Of a stretch of 64,000 nt of DNA, positions 35,912-45,938 are shown piece after piece. Positions within the stretch are counted from its first letter, which is position 1; each line of letters opens with the position of its first letter. Source of the stretch: an uncultured Erythrobacter sp. (GTDB lineage: Bacteria; Pseudomonadota; Alphaproteobacteria; Sphingomonadales; Sphingomonadaceae); the NCBI RefSeq assembly GCF_947502395.1, contig NZ_CANMZM010000001.1, positions 930,001-994,000 of the forward strand, given 5' to 3'. The notes beneath the pieces were generated by a model, which did no database searches, was not told where the DNA came from, and saw only the letters and a list, made by a program, of their open reading frames with translations. The translations under genes were made by a program, and so were the position numbers.

Positions 35912-38008
35912 AGCGCGCTCGCTAAGCATTTCGGGGGTAAGCACTTGGGGCAATTGCTCCGGCTCGCCTGATCCCGGCTCGTACCAGAGGTAGAGCGGCA
36001 CGCCAGCCACACCTTGCTCTGTGAGGAACTGCGTGATTGCCTCATCGCGAACCGTCCAATCGCCTACGATTGCCACAACGCCAGCTTCTTTGAATGCTTC
36101 GGCAGTGGACTCGCGTTCAATGGCGACGCTTTCATTCACTTTGCAGGTGACGCACCAATCGGCGGTGAACCATACGAAGACCGGCTGACCCGATGCGCGC
36201 GCCTCGGCTAAGACCTCTTGGCTAAAGGCTTGCGGTTCGAGCAGCGATGCAGTGAGATCGCGCGATGGCGGAGCATAACTTGAAGGAAGCGCGAAAGCTC
36301 CAAAGATCAGGAAGGGTGCAGCGACCAGCCCGAATGCTGGCCAAGCCATCTTGCCCGCCTTCTGCAAACGACCAACGACATAAAGCGCAAGCACAATCCC
36401 GAACAATGCCACCAGCGCGAACAGCGCGAACCCTCGTCCACCAAGTTGCGCGGTGAGCCAGATCAACGCCAGAGCGGTCAGCCCCATAGGGATCGCCATG
36501 GCCTTGCGGAAAGTGTCCATCCAAGCGCCGGGTTTAGGAAGTCGCTTCCGCAGCGCGGGGACAAAGCCAATGGCGAGGAACGGCAGCGCAAGCCCCAGCC
36601 CAAGCATCGCAAACAGCAGCAGTGCCAGCGGTGTCGGCAGTAAGAGCGCCGCGCCCAATGCCGCCGCCATAAAGGGTCCGGTGCACGGTGTCGCAGCGAT
36701 CGCTGCGACTAGCCCGGTGCCAAAAGCGCTGCGTCCCTGCCCATTGCCCGTGTCGATGCTCGGCAGCTCAAAAATGCCGCCGAAGTTCAAGGTAATGACG
36801 GTCGCGAGCACGAGAAGCGTGATCACAACGCTCGGGCTCTGCAATTGGAATGCCCAGCCGACTTGCTCACCAGCAGCGCGCAAGGCCAGCATGATCCCGC
36901 CCAACGCCACGCAGGCGAGAACCACACCGGCGGTGTAGGCCAGTCCCTCAGAACGGGCCTCCGCTTCGCTCTCCCCGGCCCGCGCAAGGCTCAACGCCTT
37001 TAGGCTAAGGATCGGGAAGACGCAGGGCATGATGTTGAGAATCAAGCCCCCCACCAGCGCTCCCAAAATGAGCGTCCAAAGCGGCGGAGTGAGCGCCTCG
37101 GCACTGTTCATAGTGACAAGGGGATCGCCGACAATCGCGACCTCACCTGGTGCTGCTGCGAAACGGACGCCCGCTTCTCCGCCAAAAGAGAGGATGCCCT
37201 CGATGGTTTCTGCCTCGCCAGAGCCGAAATCGCTTAAGGGAACTTCGACCAACAATAGGTCTCCATCGCGCCAAAAGCTTTGGAATGGCGCGTAATCGAC
37301 GAGCCTCGTGTTCGCGATGAAGACATGCGGGTCCGACAATTCGACGCTTTCAGGAAGCGGGATTGCGAGCCGCAGAGTTTGGTCGGTGATGGTGAACGTC
37401 GCGGCCGCATCGAGCATAGGAGCGATTTCCGCCCGCCAGCGCGCAAAATCTCTGCCCAGTGTGCTCCCCTGCCCCGCGCTCAAAACGGCGCCCTGAGGTA
37501 CACAGATCTCATCCGTACAGGCGAGATATTCGACCATGCCTGTGACTTCGGGAATGCCATCGATCACCGCGTCTGCGGGCACCGCAACAGGGACCAGCAA
37601 TGCGTACTCGCCCTCGTAAATGTGGTTCATAAGATCGGCGATGAGCAGCCTCTTGGGCACAGGATAGAGATGTTCGCCTGCTTCCCAGCCCTCTGGCAGA
37701 TCGAGCGCCAATTGCATGCCCAATCCGGCATCACCCGGATTGGCCCAATAACCGTGCCATTCGGGCGCGCTTGGGGTGAAACGCAGCGCTAGCATCCACG
37801 TCTCTCCAGCTCGCGGCGCACCATCAGCGTAAAGATCAACCGCAATGCGATCATCACCCGTGCGCTCAATCCGCTGGAGTGCAAGCGCGCGCTCGTCGTC
37901 GGCCTCTTGTGCCGCCAACCCTTGAGGAAGCACCAAGAGCGCCGCAAACGCGAGCAACAGTGCCTGAAACCATGCGTTACGCGCAAAAGGAGGTGCAGCG
38001 ATTGTCAC
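35897..38008 (-). CDS. dsbD: DsbD/ScsB-type thiol:disulfide interchange protein
   Basis: DsbD proteins carry electrons from cytoplasmic thioredoxin across the inner membrane to periplasmic substrates. This 703-residue protein has a signal peptide, an N-terminal periplasmic domain with a Cys pair (YLACTDEICVPQG), an eight-helix membrane domain (about residues 305-590) with MPCVFPILSLKAL and ATPCTGPFMAAALGAA holding the two membrane Cys, and a C-terminal thioredoxin domain with FTADWCVTCKVNE. The DsbC_N-like N-terminal domain and length suggest the ScsB branch. It is convergent with the uvrB-lipoprotein pair. Confidence 0.92.
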   Translation of the reverse strand: MTIAAPPFARNAWFQALLLAFAALLVLPQGLAAQEADDERALALQRIERTGDDRIAVDLYADGAPRAGETWMLALRFTPSAPEWHGYWANPGDAGLGMQLALDLPEGWEAGEHLYPVPKRLLIADLMNHIYEGEYALLVPVAVPADAVIDGIPEVTGMVEYLACTDEICVPQGAVLSAGQGSTLGRDFARWRAEIAPMLDAAATFTITDQTLRLAIPLPESVELSDPHVFIANTRLVDYAPFQSFWRDGDLLLVEVPLSDFGSGEAETIEGILSFGGEAGVRFAAAPGEVAIVGDPLVTMNSAEALTPPLWTLILGALVGGLILNIMPCVFPILSLKALSLARAGESEAEARSEGLAYTAGVVLACVALGGIMLALRAAGEQVGWAFQLQSPSVVITLLVLATVITLNFGGIFELPSIDTGNGQGRSAFGTGLVAAIAATPCTGPFMAAALGAALLLPTPLALLLFAMLGLGLALPFLAIGFVPALRKRLPKPGAWMDTFRKAMAIPMGLTALALIWLTAQLGGRGFALFALVALFGIVLALYVVGRLQKAGKMAWPAFGLVAAPFLIFGAFALPSSYAPPSRDLTASLLEPQAFSQEVLAEARASGQPVFVWFTADWCVTCKVNESVAIERESTAEAFKEAGVVAIVGDWTVRDEAITQFLTEQGVAGVPLYLWYEPGSGEPEQLPQVLTPEMLSERALRDR

Positions 38009-38107
38009 GGTCTTTGGCTTGCCTCACTAAAGTTGGTGTATCAATTGGATTCCCTAGCGAGCTAAATAGTCTTCGCAAGGCCCACTTGAAGAGTTAGACG
38101 GAGCCCG

Positions 38108-39349
38108 ATGAGCGATTCAACAGACACTTCACCTTCTGGGGAGACCCGCGACCTCCTCATTTTAGGGGGCGGCCTAGTCGGTATGGCGCTGGCCTTGGCA
38201 GCGGCCCGTCAGGGTATCTCCAGCCATGTGATTGACCGCGCAGACCCGGCTGAGCTCACCAAGGAAGGCTTTGACGACCGCGCTACCGCGATCTCAACCG
38301 CCAGTTGGCATATGTTCACCAATATCGGCATTGCGGACTACCTTGAGCCGTTTGCTTGCGACATCGCCAGCATTGCGGTGACCGATCAGAACAAGCCTGG
38401 ACGTCTCGACTTCACGCCGGAGCCACACGAAGGCACACTGGGTCGCATGTTCCCAAACCGACGATTGCGGCTTGCTCTGTTTGAGGCCGCAGCCGATGAG
38501 CCTCTCATCCATTGGGCATCCAAGGCGGAGATAGTGGAGCGCCAACGCAGCGAATTTGGCGTGGCTGCGGTGCTGGACGATGGGCGAAAGCTCAAAGGCC
38601 GTTTGATGATTGCAGCCGAAGGGCGGCAATCCCCCACGCGCGATCAGGCAGGCATCACCATCGCCAAATGGGATTACAAACATCGCGCGATTATCGCAGG
38701 GCTCACCCATTCCAAGCCACACAACAATGTTGCTTGGGAAATCTTCTACCCCGCAGGGCCCTTCGCGCTGCTGCCGATGAAGACGCAGGATGATGGCTTG
38801 TACCGTTCCTCCTTGGTTTGGACCGTGTCCGAAGAAGACGGCAAGGGTGTTGTCAAACTGGGTGACCGGGCCTTTATGGCCGAAGTCCAGAAGCGCATGG
38901 GCGATGTTCTGGGCGACATCACCAGCGTGGGAGCACGCTCAAGCTACCCTCTGGGTTTCCACCACACCGCCAAAATCACCGGCGAGCGTCTCGCGCTGAT
39001 AGGCGATGCGGCGCATGGAATTCACCCGATCGCTGGCCAAGGGCTGAACCTTGGTCTGCGCGATGTCGGCGCATTGGTCCAGGTTCTGGTCGAAGGCGCA
39101 AGGCTCGGTCTTGATCCAGGCGATACCGAGAATCTGAAGCGTTATGAGACGTGGCGCGGGCTCGACAGCTTTATGGTCGCGCTTGCCACCGACGGTCTCA
39201 CGCGCCTCTTTGGTGTACCGACGGGCGCGGCAAGCGCAGTGAGGCGCCTGGGCATGGCAGCGGTCCAACGCACGCCTTTACTCAAGACCTTCTTTATGGA
39301 CGAAGCACGCGGCGTGTCGGGCGATTTGCCTGAATTGTTGAAGGCTTAG
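38108..39349 (+). CDS. UbiH/COQ6-type FAD-dependent hydroxylase
   Basis: This 413-residue class A flavoprotein monooxygenase of the ubiquinone biosynthesis hydroxylase family has the FAD site LLILGGGLVGMALALAAARQ, the DDRATAIS motif of UbiH/UbiF/COQ6 proteins, the mid-region IAAEGRQSPTRDQAGI and the second FAD motif LIGDAAHGIHPIAGQGLNLG LRDVGAL. It hydroxylates the benzoquinol ring of ubiquinone precursors; which ring position (C5, C6 or C1) cannot be told because alphaproteobacterial members can be multifunctional. Its stop shares TTAG with the convergent gene's stop. Confidence 0.92.
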   Translation: MSDSTDTSPSGETRDLLILGGGLVGMALALAAARQGISSHVIDRADPAELTKEGFDDRATAISTASWHMFTNIGIADYLEPFACDIASIAVTDQNKPGRLDFTPEPHEGTLGRMFPNRRLRLALFEAAADEPLIHWASKAEIVERQRSEFGVAAVLDDGRKLKGRLMIAAEGRQSPTRDQAGITIAKWDYKHRAIIAGLTHSKPHNNVAWEIFYPAGPFALLPMKTQDDGLYRSSLVWTVSEEDGKGVVKLGDRAFMAEVQKRMGDVLGDITSVGARSSYPLGFHHTAKITGERLALIGDAAHGIHPIAGQGLNLGLRDVGALVQVLVEGARLGLDPGDTENLKRYETWRGLDSFMVALATDGLTRLFGVPTGAASAVRRLGMAAVQRTPLLKTFFMDEARGVSGDLPELLKA

Positions 39350-40314
39350 TCTTCGCCATCGCGATCAATCGGGCTGGGCTGTGTGACCACATTGCCTGCA
39401 CCATCGCGAAGCCCACTTTGGTCAAGTACGGCAGCGGTCTCAATCACTTCGAGCGCCTCCATCACCGCTTTGAAGCGTTCCGCATCGGCAATCCATGCTT
39501 CGGCTTGGGCCGCACCTGGCATGCCTTTAATCTCATCGATCGCGTTCTGATAACGGCCTTGTTCAAGGGCACTGCGAGCGCGATCCAATCGCAATTGAGG
39601 CTGGGGTGACGGAGTGCTCTCGCGGCGAACCACGAATAGCTCGCCAAGCTCGCGCCGGATCCGCGCCCAGCTTATGCCTTCTTCGCGCTCAACCAATTGA
39701 GGGCCGAGGCCATCAAGGCGCGCGGTAAGGTTATCAATGCGCAAGGGATTGCGCGAAAAGCCGATGATGGTAGCAACAGCATTAGGCCATTGGTCTGAGA
39801 ACCGCAGGCGCAGCTGGTCGGCGAGATAACCCAGTTCTGCCCCACGCTCGACCGCACGACGCGTAGCAAATGCGATAAGCAGGCCTTCAGCGCGGGCAGC
39901 ATTGCCTGCGGCAGCTTGCGCTTGAAGATCGAGCCGCGCGAGGCGCTGTTCAGCTGCGGCCAATCGCTGATCGATGCCGCCTTGCTGATCGACAACACGG
40001 GTAACGACTTCCGCCGCTCCTTCCGCATCGCCTTCTTCCAGCGCGGCAACTGCTTCGGCCAAAGGTGTGGGGGACGCGGTAACAGTGGTGGTAGGGCTTG
40101 AGCCAGCAGCAGGCGAAGCTTCGCCCTCTACTGGTTCGGCTGACGGAAGTTCTGGAGTGCCTTCTGCCGATGCCACAACGGGATCATCGGGCTGATAATT
40201 GTACCAAACGACATAGCCGACCAAAGCGCCGCCAACGCCGAAAGAAGCTGCGGCAGCAAGCAAGAAACGCCCCATCGAGGTCGGTTTTCTGCGGCTGCCA
40301 AATTTTGAGTCCAT
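39346..40314 (-). CDS. HemX/mitofilin-like inner-membrane protein
   Basis: This 322-residue protein has a single membrane helix near residues 15-37 (FLLAAAASFGVGGALVGYVV), a Pro/Thr/Ser-rich linker and a long helical region with LAAAEQRLARLDLQAQAAAG and ISWARIRRELGELFVVRRES. The layout and place after hemD match the mitofilin-like (COG4223) or HemX-type proteins seen in the hemC-hemD loci of Alphaproteobacteria. It may tether haem synthesis to the membrane, but this is unproven. It ends in a 4-nt overlap with the convergent ubiH-type gene. Confidence 0.75.
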   Translation of the reverse strand: MDSKFGSRRKPTSMGRFLLAAAASFGVGGALVGYVVWYNYQPDDPVVASAEGTPELPSAEPVEGEASPAAGSSPTTTVTASPTPLAEAVAALEEGDAEGAAEVVTRVVDQQGGIDQRLAAAEQRLARLDLQAQAAAGNAARAEGLLIAFATRRAVERGAELGYLADQLRLRFSDQWPNAVATIIGFSRNPLRIDNLTARLDGLGPQLVEREEGISWARIRRELGELFVVRRESTPSPQPQLRLDRARSALEQGRYQNAIDEIKGMPGAAQAEAWIADAERFKAVMEALEVIETAAVLDQSGLRDGAGNVVTQPSPIDRDGED

Positions 40315-40383
40315 CGAAAATCTGCCTTGCGATCCCGTTCTTGTGATCCCTCCAACCCGAAAGGAAGGAACGCGGGTTTACAT

Positions 40384-41061
40384 CTATATGGACGCAGAAC
40401 GCGCTAATTCCAACATCGCGCGGTCATTTGGGGCGTCAGAGACGTGGATATCGGCCCAGCCCTTGCCCGCAGCGGAGGCCACTCGCGGCCCTATGGTGAC
40501 AAGGCTGATCCTCTGGCGATGGAGGGCCATACGGCGCGCTTCATTATCAAATTGGCGAGCGGCGGCGGCGGAATGAAGAAGCACCGTCAGGCCTAAATCC
40601 TGCAAGGCGCGCAAAGGTTCAGGCAATTCAAGCGACACTGCTTTGTACACGATGCGGGTTTCGAGATTGACCCCGGAAGGCGGCTCCAAGGGTACATGCT
40701 CAGCACCTGCGAGCCGTAAGAGCGTAGTTTCAGAGCGCACCGTGTCGAGAACATTCTGCAATCCGCCTGTCCCAATCGAAGCAATAGCGAAACCCGCTTC
40801 ACGAGCCGCTTCTGCGGTTGCCTCTCCCACGGCGTAGACCGGCTTGTCAGTCAAACGGGTCAAAGCCTCACCCCCATGGCGAATGGCATTGGCGCTTCCA
40901 ATAAGCAGCGCGTCTACTGTCACGGGATCAGGGCAGTCCCACTCCCACGGGCGTATCTCAAACAACGGATAGCCCACTGTATTCAGCCCCATATCTTTGG
41001 CAGCGGCGAGCGTTGTCCCAAGGCCCGGCTCTGGCCGCACGACAAGGATAATGCCGCTCAT
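40384..41061 (-). CDS. hemD: Uroporphyrinogen-III synthase
   Basis: HemD closes hydroxymethylbilane into uroporphyrinogen III, with inversion of ring D. This 225-residue protein begins GIILVVRPEPGLGTTLAAAK and has PLFEIRPWEW, LLIGSANAIRHGG and PVYAVGEATAEAAREAGF, then TVLLHSAAAARQFDNEARRM and VTIGPRVASAAG near the C-terminus, the two-domain pattern of this sequence-divergent family. Position just downstream of hemC (10-bp gap) is decisive. A HemX/mitofilin-like gene follows. Confidence 0.9.
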   Translation of the reverse strand: MSGIILVVRPEPGLGTTLAAAKDMGLNTVGYPLFEIRPWEWDCPDPVTVDALLIGSANAIRHGGEALTRLTDKPVYAVGEATAEAAREAGFAIASIGTGGLQNVLDTVRSETTLLRLAGAEHVPLEPPSGVNLETRIVYKAVSLELPEPLRALQDLGLTVLLHSAAAARQFDNEARRMALHRQRISLVTIGPRVASAAGKGWADIHVSDAPNDRAMLELARSASI

Positions 41062-41070
41062 CAGATGCCC

Positions 41071-42051
41071 TTAACCCGCGCCGCCAAAATGCGGCCGGAT
41101 ACCGGGTGTCGCACGGGTCAGCAGGTCTTTGGCAAGGGCTTTGACAGGCGCAAGATCAAGCGCATCGAACATTGTCTCGCCCTCAATCCGTTCGCTTCCG
41201 TCTGGACTGAACAGCGCTGCACGCATTGTGAGCCCCTCACCTCCGGGCTGACACAAAACCGCAACCGGTGAATGGCATGTCCCCCCAAGCTCAGCAAGAA
41301 GCGCACGTTCAGCCTCGAGCTCTGCACGGGTGCCGTGATCATCGATTGAAGCAAGCACGGCCTTGGTTGCTCCATCATTAGCGCGGCATTCGAGCACAAT
41401 TGCGCCTTGAGCCGCCGCCGGAATCCATTGGTCAACCTCCAGAGGTGCGCCAACCTCACTCTCGCCCAAGCGTTCAAGGCCAGCCGCTGCAAGAAAAGTC
41501 ACATCTGCCTCTCCCGCCTCAAGCTTGCCGATACGGGTTGCGACATTGCCTCTGAAAGTCACGACTTGGCAGTCTGGCCTGAGGTTCAAAAGCTGCGCAG
41601 CCCGGCGCGGAGCCGATGTGCCAACGACTGCGCCTTGCGGAATGTCGGCGATGCTTGCCGCGCCTACAAGGCTGTCGCGCCGATCAGCTCGCGGCAAAAC
41701 CGCTCCAAAGCCAAATTCAACGGGGCGGATCGTCTCCACATCCTTTGCTGAGTGTACCGAGACATCGATGCGTCCCTCAGCCAGCCAGACGTCCAACTCT
41801 TTGGTCCACAAGGCCTTGCCACCAATCTCCGCAAGTGGCCGATCGAGAACCTTGTCTCCGCTCGCAAGAACCGGAACCAGTACGACTTCGTCTTCAGACC
41901 ATCCATGTGCTGCGCAAAGACGTTCGCGTGTTTCGATGGCCTGCGCCATTGCAAGCGGTGAATTGCGCGTTCCCAGACGCAGTTTTACCGCGCCATCTGC
42001 CCCATGTGTCAGCAAGAGTGTCTCCCGTCGCGCTTGCTCTAGCTCGCACAA
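41071..42051 (-). CDS. hemC: Porphobilinogen deaminase (hydroxymethylbilane synthase)
   Basis: HemC joins four porphobilinogens into hydroxymethylbilane using a dipyrromethane cofactor. The core starts [20 protein letters not shown], with [55 protein letters not shown] and the cofactor Cys in [12 protein letters not shown]. The start is uncertain: there is no ATG before the core, and TTG codons at 42051 and 42015 are the candidates; the family normally begins within a few residues of KLRLGTR. It is divergent from tsaD with only 18 bp between, so the promoters must lie inside coding DNA or be very compact. Confidence 0.94.
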   Translation of the reverse strand: MCELEQARRETLLLTHGADGAVKLRLGTRNSPLAMAQAIETRERLCAAHGWSEDEVVLVPVLASGDKVLDRPLAEIGGKALWTKELDVWLAEGRIDVSVHSAKDVETIRPVEFGFGAVLPRADRRDSLVGAASIADIPQGAVVGTSAPRRAAQLLNLRPDCQVVTFRGNVATRIGKLEAGEADVTFLAAAGLERLGESEVGAPLEVDQWIPAAAQGAIVLECRANDGATKAVLASIDDHGTRAELEAERALLAELGGTCHSPVAVLCQPGGEGLTMRAALFSPDGSERIEGETMFDALDLAPVKALAKDLLTRATPGIRPHFGGAG

Positions 42052-42069
42052 GGACTAGATGGAAGCTCG

Positions 42070-43125
42070 ATGGGATCAAAAGCTCACATAGTTTTGGGGA
42101 TCGAATCCAGCTGCGACGAGACCGCAGTGGCGCTTGTCACGTCTGACCGGCGCATCCTGGCTGAGCGGATTGCGAGCCAGGAAAAAGAGCACGCTCCCTA
42201 TGGCGGAGTGGTCCCGGAAATCGCCGCCCGCGCACACGCAGAACGGCTCGCGCCCATGCTGGAAGCGGTGATGGAAGACGCTGGGCTTTCGTTGGCTCAG
42301 GTCGATGCGGTGGCCGCCACAGCAGGTCCTGGCCTTATCGGCGGCGTTATGGTGGGCCTTGTCAGTGGCAAGGCTCTGGCGATGGCTTCGGGCAAACCCC
42401 TGATCGCGGTGAACCATTTGGAAGGCCACGCGCTCTCGCCAAGGCTTGCCGATGAGGCGCTGGGCTTTCCCTATCTCCTGCTCCTGGTTTCCGGCGGGCA
42501 TTGTCAGATTTTGAGCGTTGAAGGCGTGAGGCAATACCGCCGCCTTGCCACCACTATTGATGACGCATTGGGCGAAGCCTTTGACAAGACCGCAAAGATT
42601 CTAGGTCTGGGCTATCCCGGAGGGCCGGCGGTCGAGAAACTAGCCCTGGAAGGCGATCCCGAAGCGGTTCCCCTTCCCCGCCCTCTCAAAGGCTCCAAGG
42701 AGCCACATTTTTCCTTTGCCGGGCTCAAGAGCGCTGTTTTGCGCGCCTATGAGAGCGGCGAGCATAAGGCCGCCGATATTGCGGCAAGTTTTCAGCAAGC
42801 AGCGGTCGATTGTTTGATAGACCGGCTCAAAGAGGCGCTTGGGAATGCCGGCCCGCATCCGGCACTTGTGGTCGCGGGTGGAGTGGCCGCGAACAAGGCC
42901 GTGCGCGGCGCGCTGGAATCACTTGCCAGCCAACACCAGATGCAATTCGTTGCGCCGCCCTTTAAACTGTGCACCGATAACGCGGCGATGATCGCCTGGG
43001 CTGGGTGCGAGAGGCTTATGATTGATCCAGATTTCGCGGGTGACCCGCTCAACCTGAAAGCAAGGCCGCGTTGGCCGCTTGACCCGGATGCAGAAGCCGT
43101 GCGCGGAGCGGGAGTAAAGGCATGA
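42070..43125 (+). CDS. tsaD: tRNA N6-threonylcarbamoyladenosine synthase subunit TsaD
   Basis: TsaD transfers the threonylcarbamoyl group to A37 of ANN-reading tRNAs with TsaB and TsaE. This 351-residue ASKHA-fold protein has [43 protein letters not shown], the metal-binding His pair in [44 protein letters not shown] and [14 protein letters not shown]. The next gene, gpsA, starts inside the tsaD stop (ATGA). Confidence 0.97.
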   Translation: MGSKAHIVLGIESSCDETAVALVTSDRRILAERIASQEKEHAPYGGVVPEIAARAHAERLAPMLEAVMEDAGLSLAQVDAVAATAGPGLIGGVMVGLVSGKALAMASGKPLIAVNHLEGHALSPRLADEALGFPYLLLLVSGGHCQILSVEGVRQYRRLATTIDDALGEAFDKTAKILGLGYPGGPAVEKLALEGDPEAVPLPRPLKGSKEPHFSFAGLKSAVLRAYESGEHKAADIAASFQQAAVDCLIDRLKEALGNAGPHPALVVAGGVAANKAVRGALESLASQHQMQFVAPPFKLCTDNAAMIAWAGCERLMIDPDFAGDPLNLKARPRWPLDPDAEAVRGAGVKA

Positions 43126-44153
43126 CACTTCGACAGGCTGAGGGTGATCGGGAGATCGTCGGCGTAATTGGCGCAGGCGCATGGGGCACTGCGCTTGCCC
43201 AAATGCTCAGCAGTGATGGACGCGAAGTCCTGCTCTGGGCTTTCGAGCCAGAAGTCGTCGACGCAATCAACAGTGAGCACCGCAATTCGCAATATCTGCC
43301 AAGCGCCAAGCTCGCTGACAACATCCGAGCCACCGGCGATTTAAGCGATTTCGCCGCAATCGATACCGTTCTCGCGGTTACGCCCGCGCAGGTCTTGGGA
43401 AAGGTCCTCGAAGGTCTCACCCGACCTCCGCGTGATCTGGTGCTGTGCTCCAAAGGCATTGAAGCGGGCACTGGACGGCTGATGAATGACGTTGCTCGTG
43501 CGGCTTCTCCGGGCAGCGAAATCGCTGTCCTGTCCGGCCCAACCTTTGCGCATGAAGTCGCCGCGGGTCTGCCTACGGCCATCACTTTGGCCTGCGAAGG
43601 TGGTCGCGAGCAATGGGAAAGACTTTCTCCTGCCGTCGCGCGGCTCGCGTTTCGGCCCTATTACTCGGACGATGTGACCGGCGCTGAAATCGGTGGATCG
43701 ATCAAGAATGTCCTCGCGATTGCCTGCGGCGTGATAGATGGTCTTGGCCTCGGTCAAAACGCGCGCGCATCAGTTATTGCGCGGGGCTATGCTGAAATGC
43801 TGCGTTTTGGTGAAGAATTGGGCGCGCAGACCGAAACGCTCGCTGGCCTGTGCGGGCTTGGTGATTTGGTGCTGACCTGTTCCTCCACCTCCAGCCGCAA
43901 TTTCTCGCTCGGCAAGGCGCTTGGCGAAGGCCAGTCGGCTGCAGACCTCATGGCCGATCGCACAACCGTTGCTGAGGGCGCGCACACTGCGCCCGTATTG
44001 GCAGAGCTCGCCAAGGATCGCGGTATCTCCATGCCAATCGTGGTAGCGGTCAACGCAATCCTCAAAGGCGAAGCCCCGAGCGATGTCGTCGCAATGCTGC
44101 TTGCTCGCCCCCTGACCGCTGAGACCATTGGCGACCAAGCGGATATTGCGTGA
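43122..44153 (+). CDS. gpsA: Glycerol-3-phosphate dehydrogenase [NAD(P)+]
   Basis: GpsA makes sn-glycerol 3-phosphate from dihydroxyacetone phosphate for phospholipid synthesis. This 343-residue protein has [87 protein letters not shown] with the catalytic Lys, and [20 protein letters not shown]. The first 12 residues before the NAD-binding strand are encoded by a REP-like repeat (43128-43148), and no later in-frame start exists before GVIGAG, so the repeat supplies the N-terminus. It overlaps tsaD and the flippase gene. Confidence 0.96.
   Translation: MTLRQAEGDREIVGVIGAGAWGTALAQMLSSDGREVLLWAFEPEVVDAINSEHRNSQYLPSAKLADNIRATGDLSDFAAIDTVLAVTPAQVLGKVLEGLTRPPRDLVLCSKGIEAGTGRLMNDVARAASPGSEIAVLSGPTFAHEVAAGLPTAITLACEGGREQWERLSPAVARLAFRPYYSDDVTGAEIGGSIKNVLAIACGVIDGLGLGQNARASVIARGYAEMLRFGEELGAQTETLAGLCGLGDLVLTCSSTSSRNFSLGKALGEGQSAADLMADRTTVAEGAHTAPVLAELAKDRGISMPIVVAVNAILKGEAPSDVVAMLLARPLTAETIGDQADIA
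43128..43148 (+). repeat. REP-like unit inside the start of gpsA
   Basis: CTTCGACAGGCTGAGGGTGA is the same unit as the elements at 3590-3722 (about 18 of 21 positions match the inverse of the first). It begins 6 nt into gpsA and encodes residues 3-9 of the protein. Confidence 0.6.
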
Positions 44154-45715
44154 GCCTTACGCCCCCGCCTTCACCCGAAACGCTTCCGCACGATAAGGGC
44201 GGGGACGATATGGCAACGCTCGCCAAAGGGGGGCGCACCAACACGTTAGGCTTTATCCTGCGATTGCTTGGCGGCTTGCCTTTCCTGTTTGTGGGTTTCC
44301 GTTTCTACGGTGTCGATGAAATGGGCCGATTTGCCGCGGCCTTTGTAGTTATTGAGATCTTTGCGCTCATTTGCTCCCTCGGCGAAAAGCGCGGCCTCGC
44401 TCAGCGGCTCACCGAAGGGGTTGAAGATCAGGAAGACACGCCCGCCAACCTTGTGTTCGATGCGTTGCTGGTCTCGCTCCTTTTCTCAGGACTTGCTTGC
44501 CTGTTGTTGATCACCTTCCCGGTAATCATCTTCCCGAGTGGCACCAATAGCGAGTTTGACATGTGGATGATCGCAGCGATCCCCGCATTTGCGCTCACCG
44601 AAATTCTACTCGCAGCCCAAGCCTATAAATACGACATCGCCACGACCGTGAGAGCGCGCGCCGTGGTCGAGCCATGGACCAAGTCGATCCTCGTTGCGGG
44701 GTTGTTCTTTGTCCCTGCGCTCGCAAGCGGCGGTATTGCATTGGCATTCCTTACCGCAATTTACGCCGCCCTCGTCACCGCGCTCTATTCCTTCCTCAAG
44801 ACTTATGGCCTGCCGAAGGGGTGGCGGCCGCGCCCTCGATATCTCACCAAGATGACCTCGCGAGCCGTGCCTCTGATTGGCGCAGATGTGATCGAGCGGG
44901 GCACTCGCCTTTTGGACGTATTCCTGCTTGGCCAGTTCACCTCCGCTGGTACGGTCGGGATCTATTGGTTCGCCAAGGAGGTGGTGAGCTTGCCGCAAAA
45001 GCTCAAAACAAGTTTCGAACCGATCCTTGCACCGGTCATCACCAAGAACCTCAAAACCGGCAATATGGAAGCCATCGCTTTTCAAGTGCAACAGGTGGGC
45101 TTTTGGATCATCGCGCTCCAGTTCGGCATCGCTCTAACGCTCGCCATTCCCGGTGAGGCAGTAATGGGCCTCGGTGGTCCGGATATTGTTGGCGGGACGG
45201 GTGCGCTTGCCATTCTGCTTTCCGCAGAGGTGATCGCGTCTATGGCGGTCGTGTCAGAAAGCGTGCTGGTTTATATTGCCAGGAAACGCAATCTCGCAAT
45301 CTCAGTGGGCATCATTACCCTTCAGGGTGCGCTCACCGTGGGCTTTATCTTGCTGGTTCAGCATCTGGGCTATCCAGAGGGCTTTCAGGCTGCGGGCGCA
45401 GCGGCGGCGCTGTTCGTTGCACTGGCAGTTGCAAGCCTCGTCAAATCCTTGGTGCTCAAGACGCTGCTCAAAGCGCCTGTTTCCAATTGGCGCTGGGCAT
45501 TGGTCTGGGCGGCGGCTCCGGCCGTCATCGTTGGCTTCATCTTCACTGAGTTTACGCCTGAGTGGGTAGAGATCATTATCGGCGGCCCAGCGATCTTTGC
45601 GGCTTACTTCTGGGTCATATGGAAGCTGGGCTTTGACGAGTCGGACAAGGTCCTGTTCCGTAAAAATGTGGTGCCGGTTGAAGCCGAAGACGCATCGACA
45701 CCAGAGGCGCGATAG
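44150..45715 (+). CDS. Oligosaccharide flippase-like membrane protein
   Basis: This 521-residue MOP-superfamily protein (Wzx/polysaccharide-biosynthesis type) has about 12-14 predicted membrane helices: NTLGFILRLLGGLPFLFVGF, MGRFAAAFVVIEIFALICSL, IYWFAKEVVSLPQKLKTSFE typical of flippases, and paired helices to the C-terminus. It probably moves a lipid-linked sugar across the inner membrane, but no glycosyltransferases are near. Two starts are possible: GTG at 44150, overlapping the gpsA stop (GTGA), or ATG at 44210 with GGCGGGGACGAT upstream; the latter gives a more usual N-terminus. Confidence 0.82.
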   Translation: MSLTPPPSPETLPHDKGGDDMATLAKGGRTNTLGFILRLLGGLPFLFVGFRFYGVDEMGRFAAAFVVIEIFALICSLGEKRGLAQRLTEGVEDQEDTPANLVFDALLVSLLFSGLACLLLITFPVIIFPSGTNSEFDMWMIAAIPAFALTEILLAAQAYKYDIATTVRARAVVEPWTKSILVAGLFFVPALASGGIALAFLTAIYAALVTALYSFLKTYGLPKGWRPRPRYLTKMTSRAVPLIGADVIERGTRLLDVFLLGQFTSAGTVGIYWFAKEVVSLPQKLKTSFEPILAPVITKNLKTGNMEAIAFQVQQVGFWIIALQFGIALTLAIPGEAVMGLGGPDIVGGTGALAILLSAEVIASMAVVSESVLVYIARKRNLAISVGIITLQGALTVGFILLVQHLGYPEGFQAAGAAAALFVALAVASLVKSLVLKTLLKAPVSNWRWALVWAAAPAVIVGFIFTEFTPEWVEIIIGGPAIFAAYFWVIWKLGFDESDKVLFRKNVVPVEAEDASTPEAR

Positions 45716-45938
45716 GCCGGATTTCGTCGGACTCTCGCTGTTGCATTTGCCGTTGCTGGGCGCAACTCATGCACGGTTCATCTTCGAAGTGAGACTCCTG
45801 AGTACGGGGCTAACAGGGATTTGACCTCTTGGAGGAGGTGGTCGAATGCTGGAGGAATATTCGCAAGGTTACAAAGCCTTGTGGCTTGCAACTAGCATTG
45901 GATCCGCATTCTCCTTGGTGGGAACGGAGGACTGAAAA

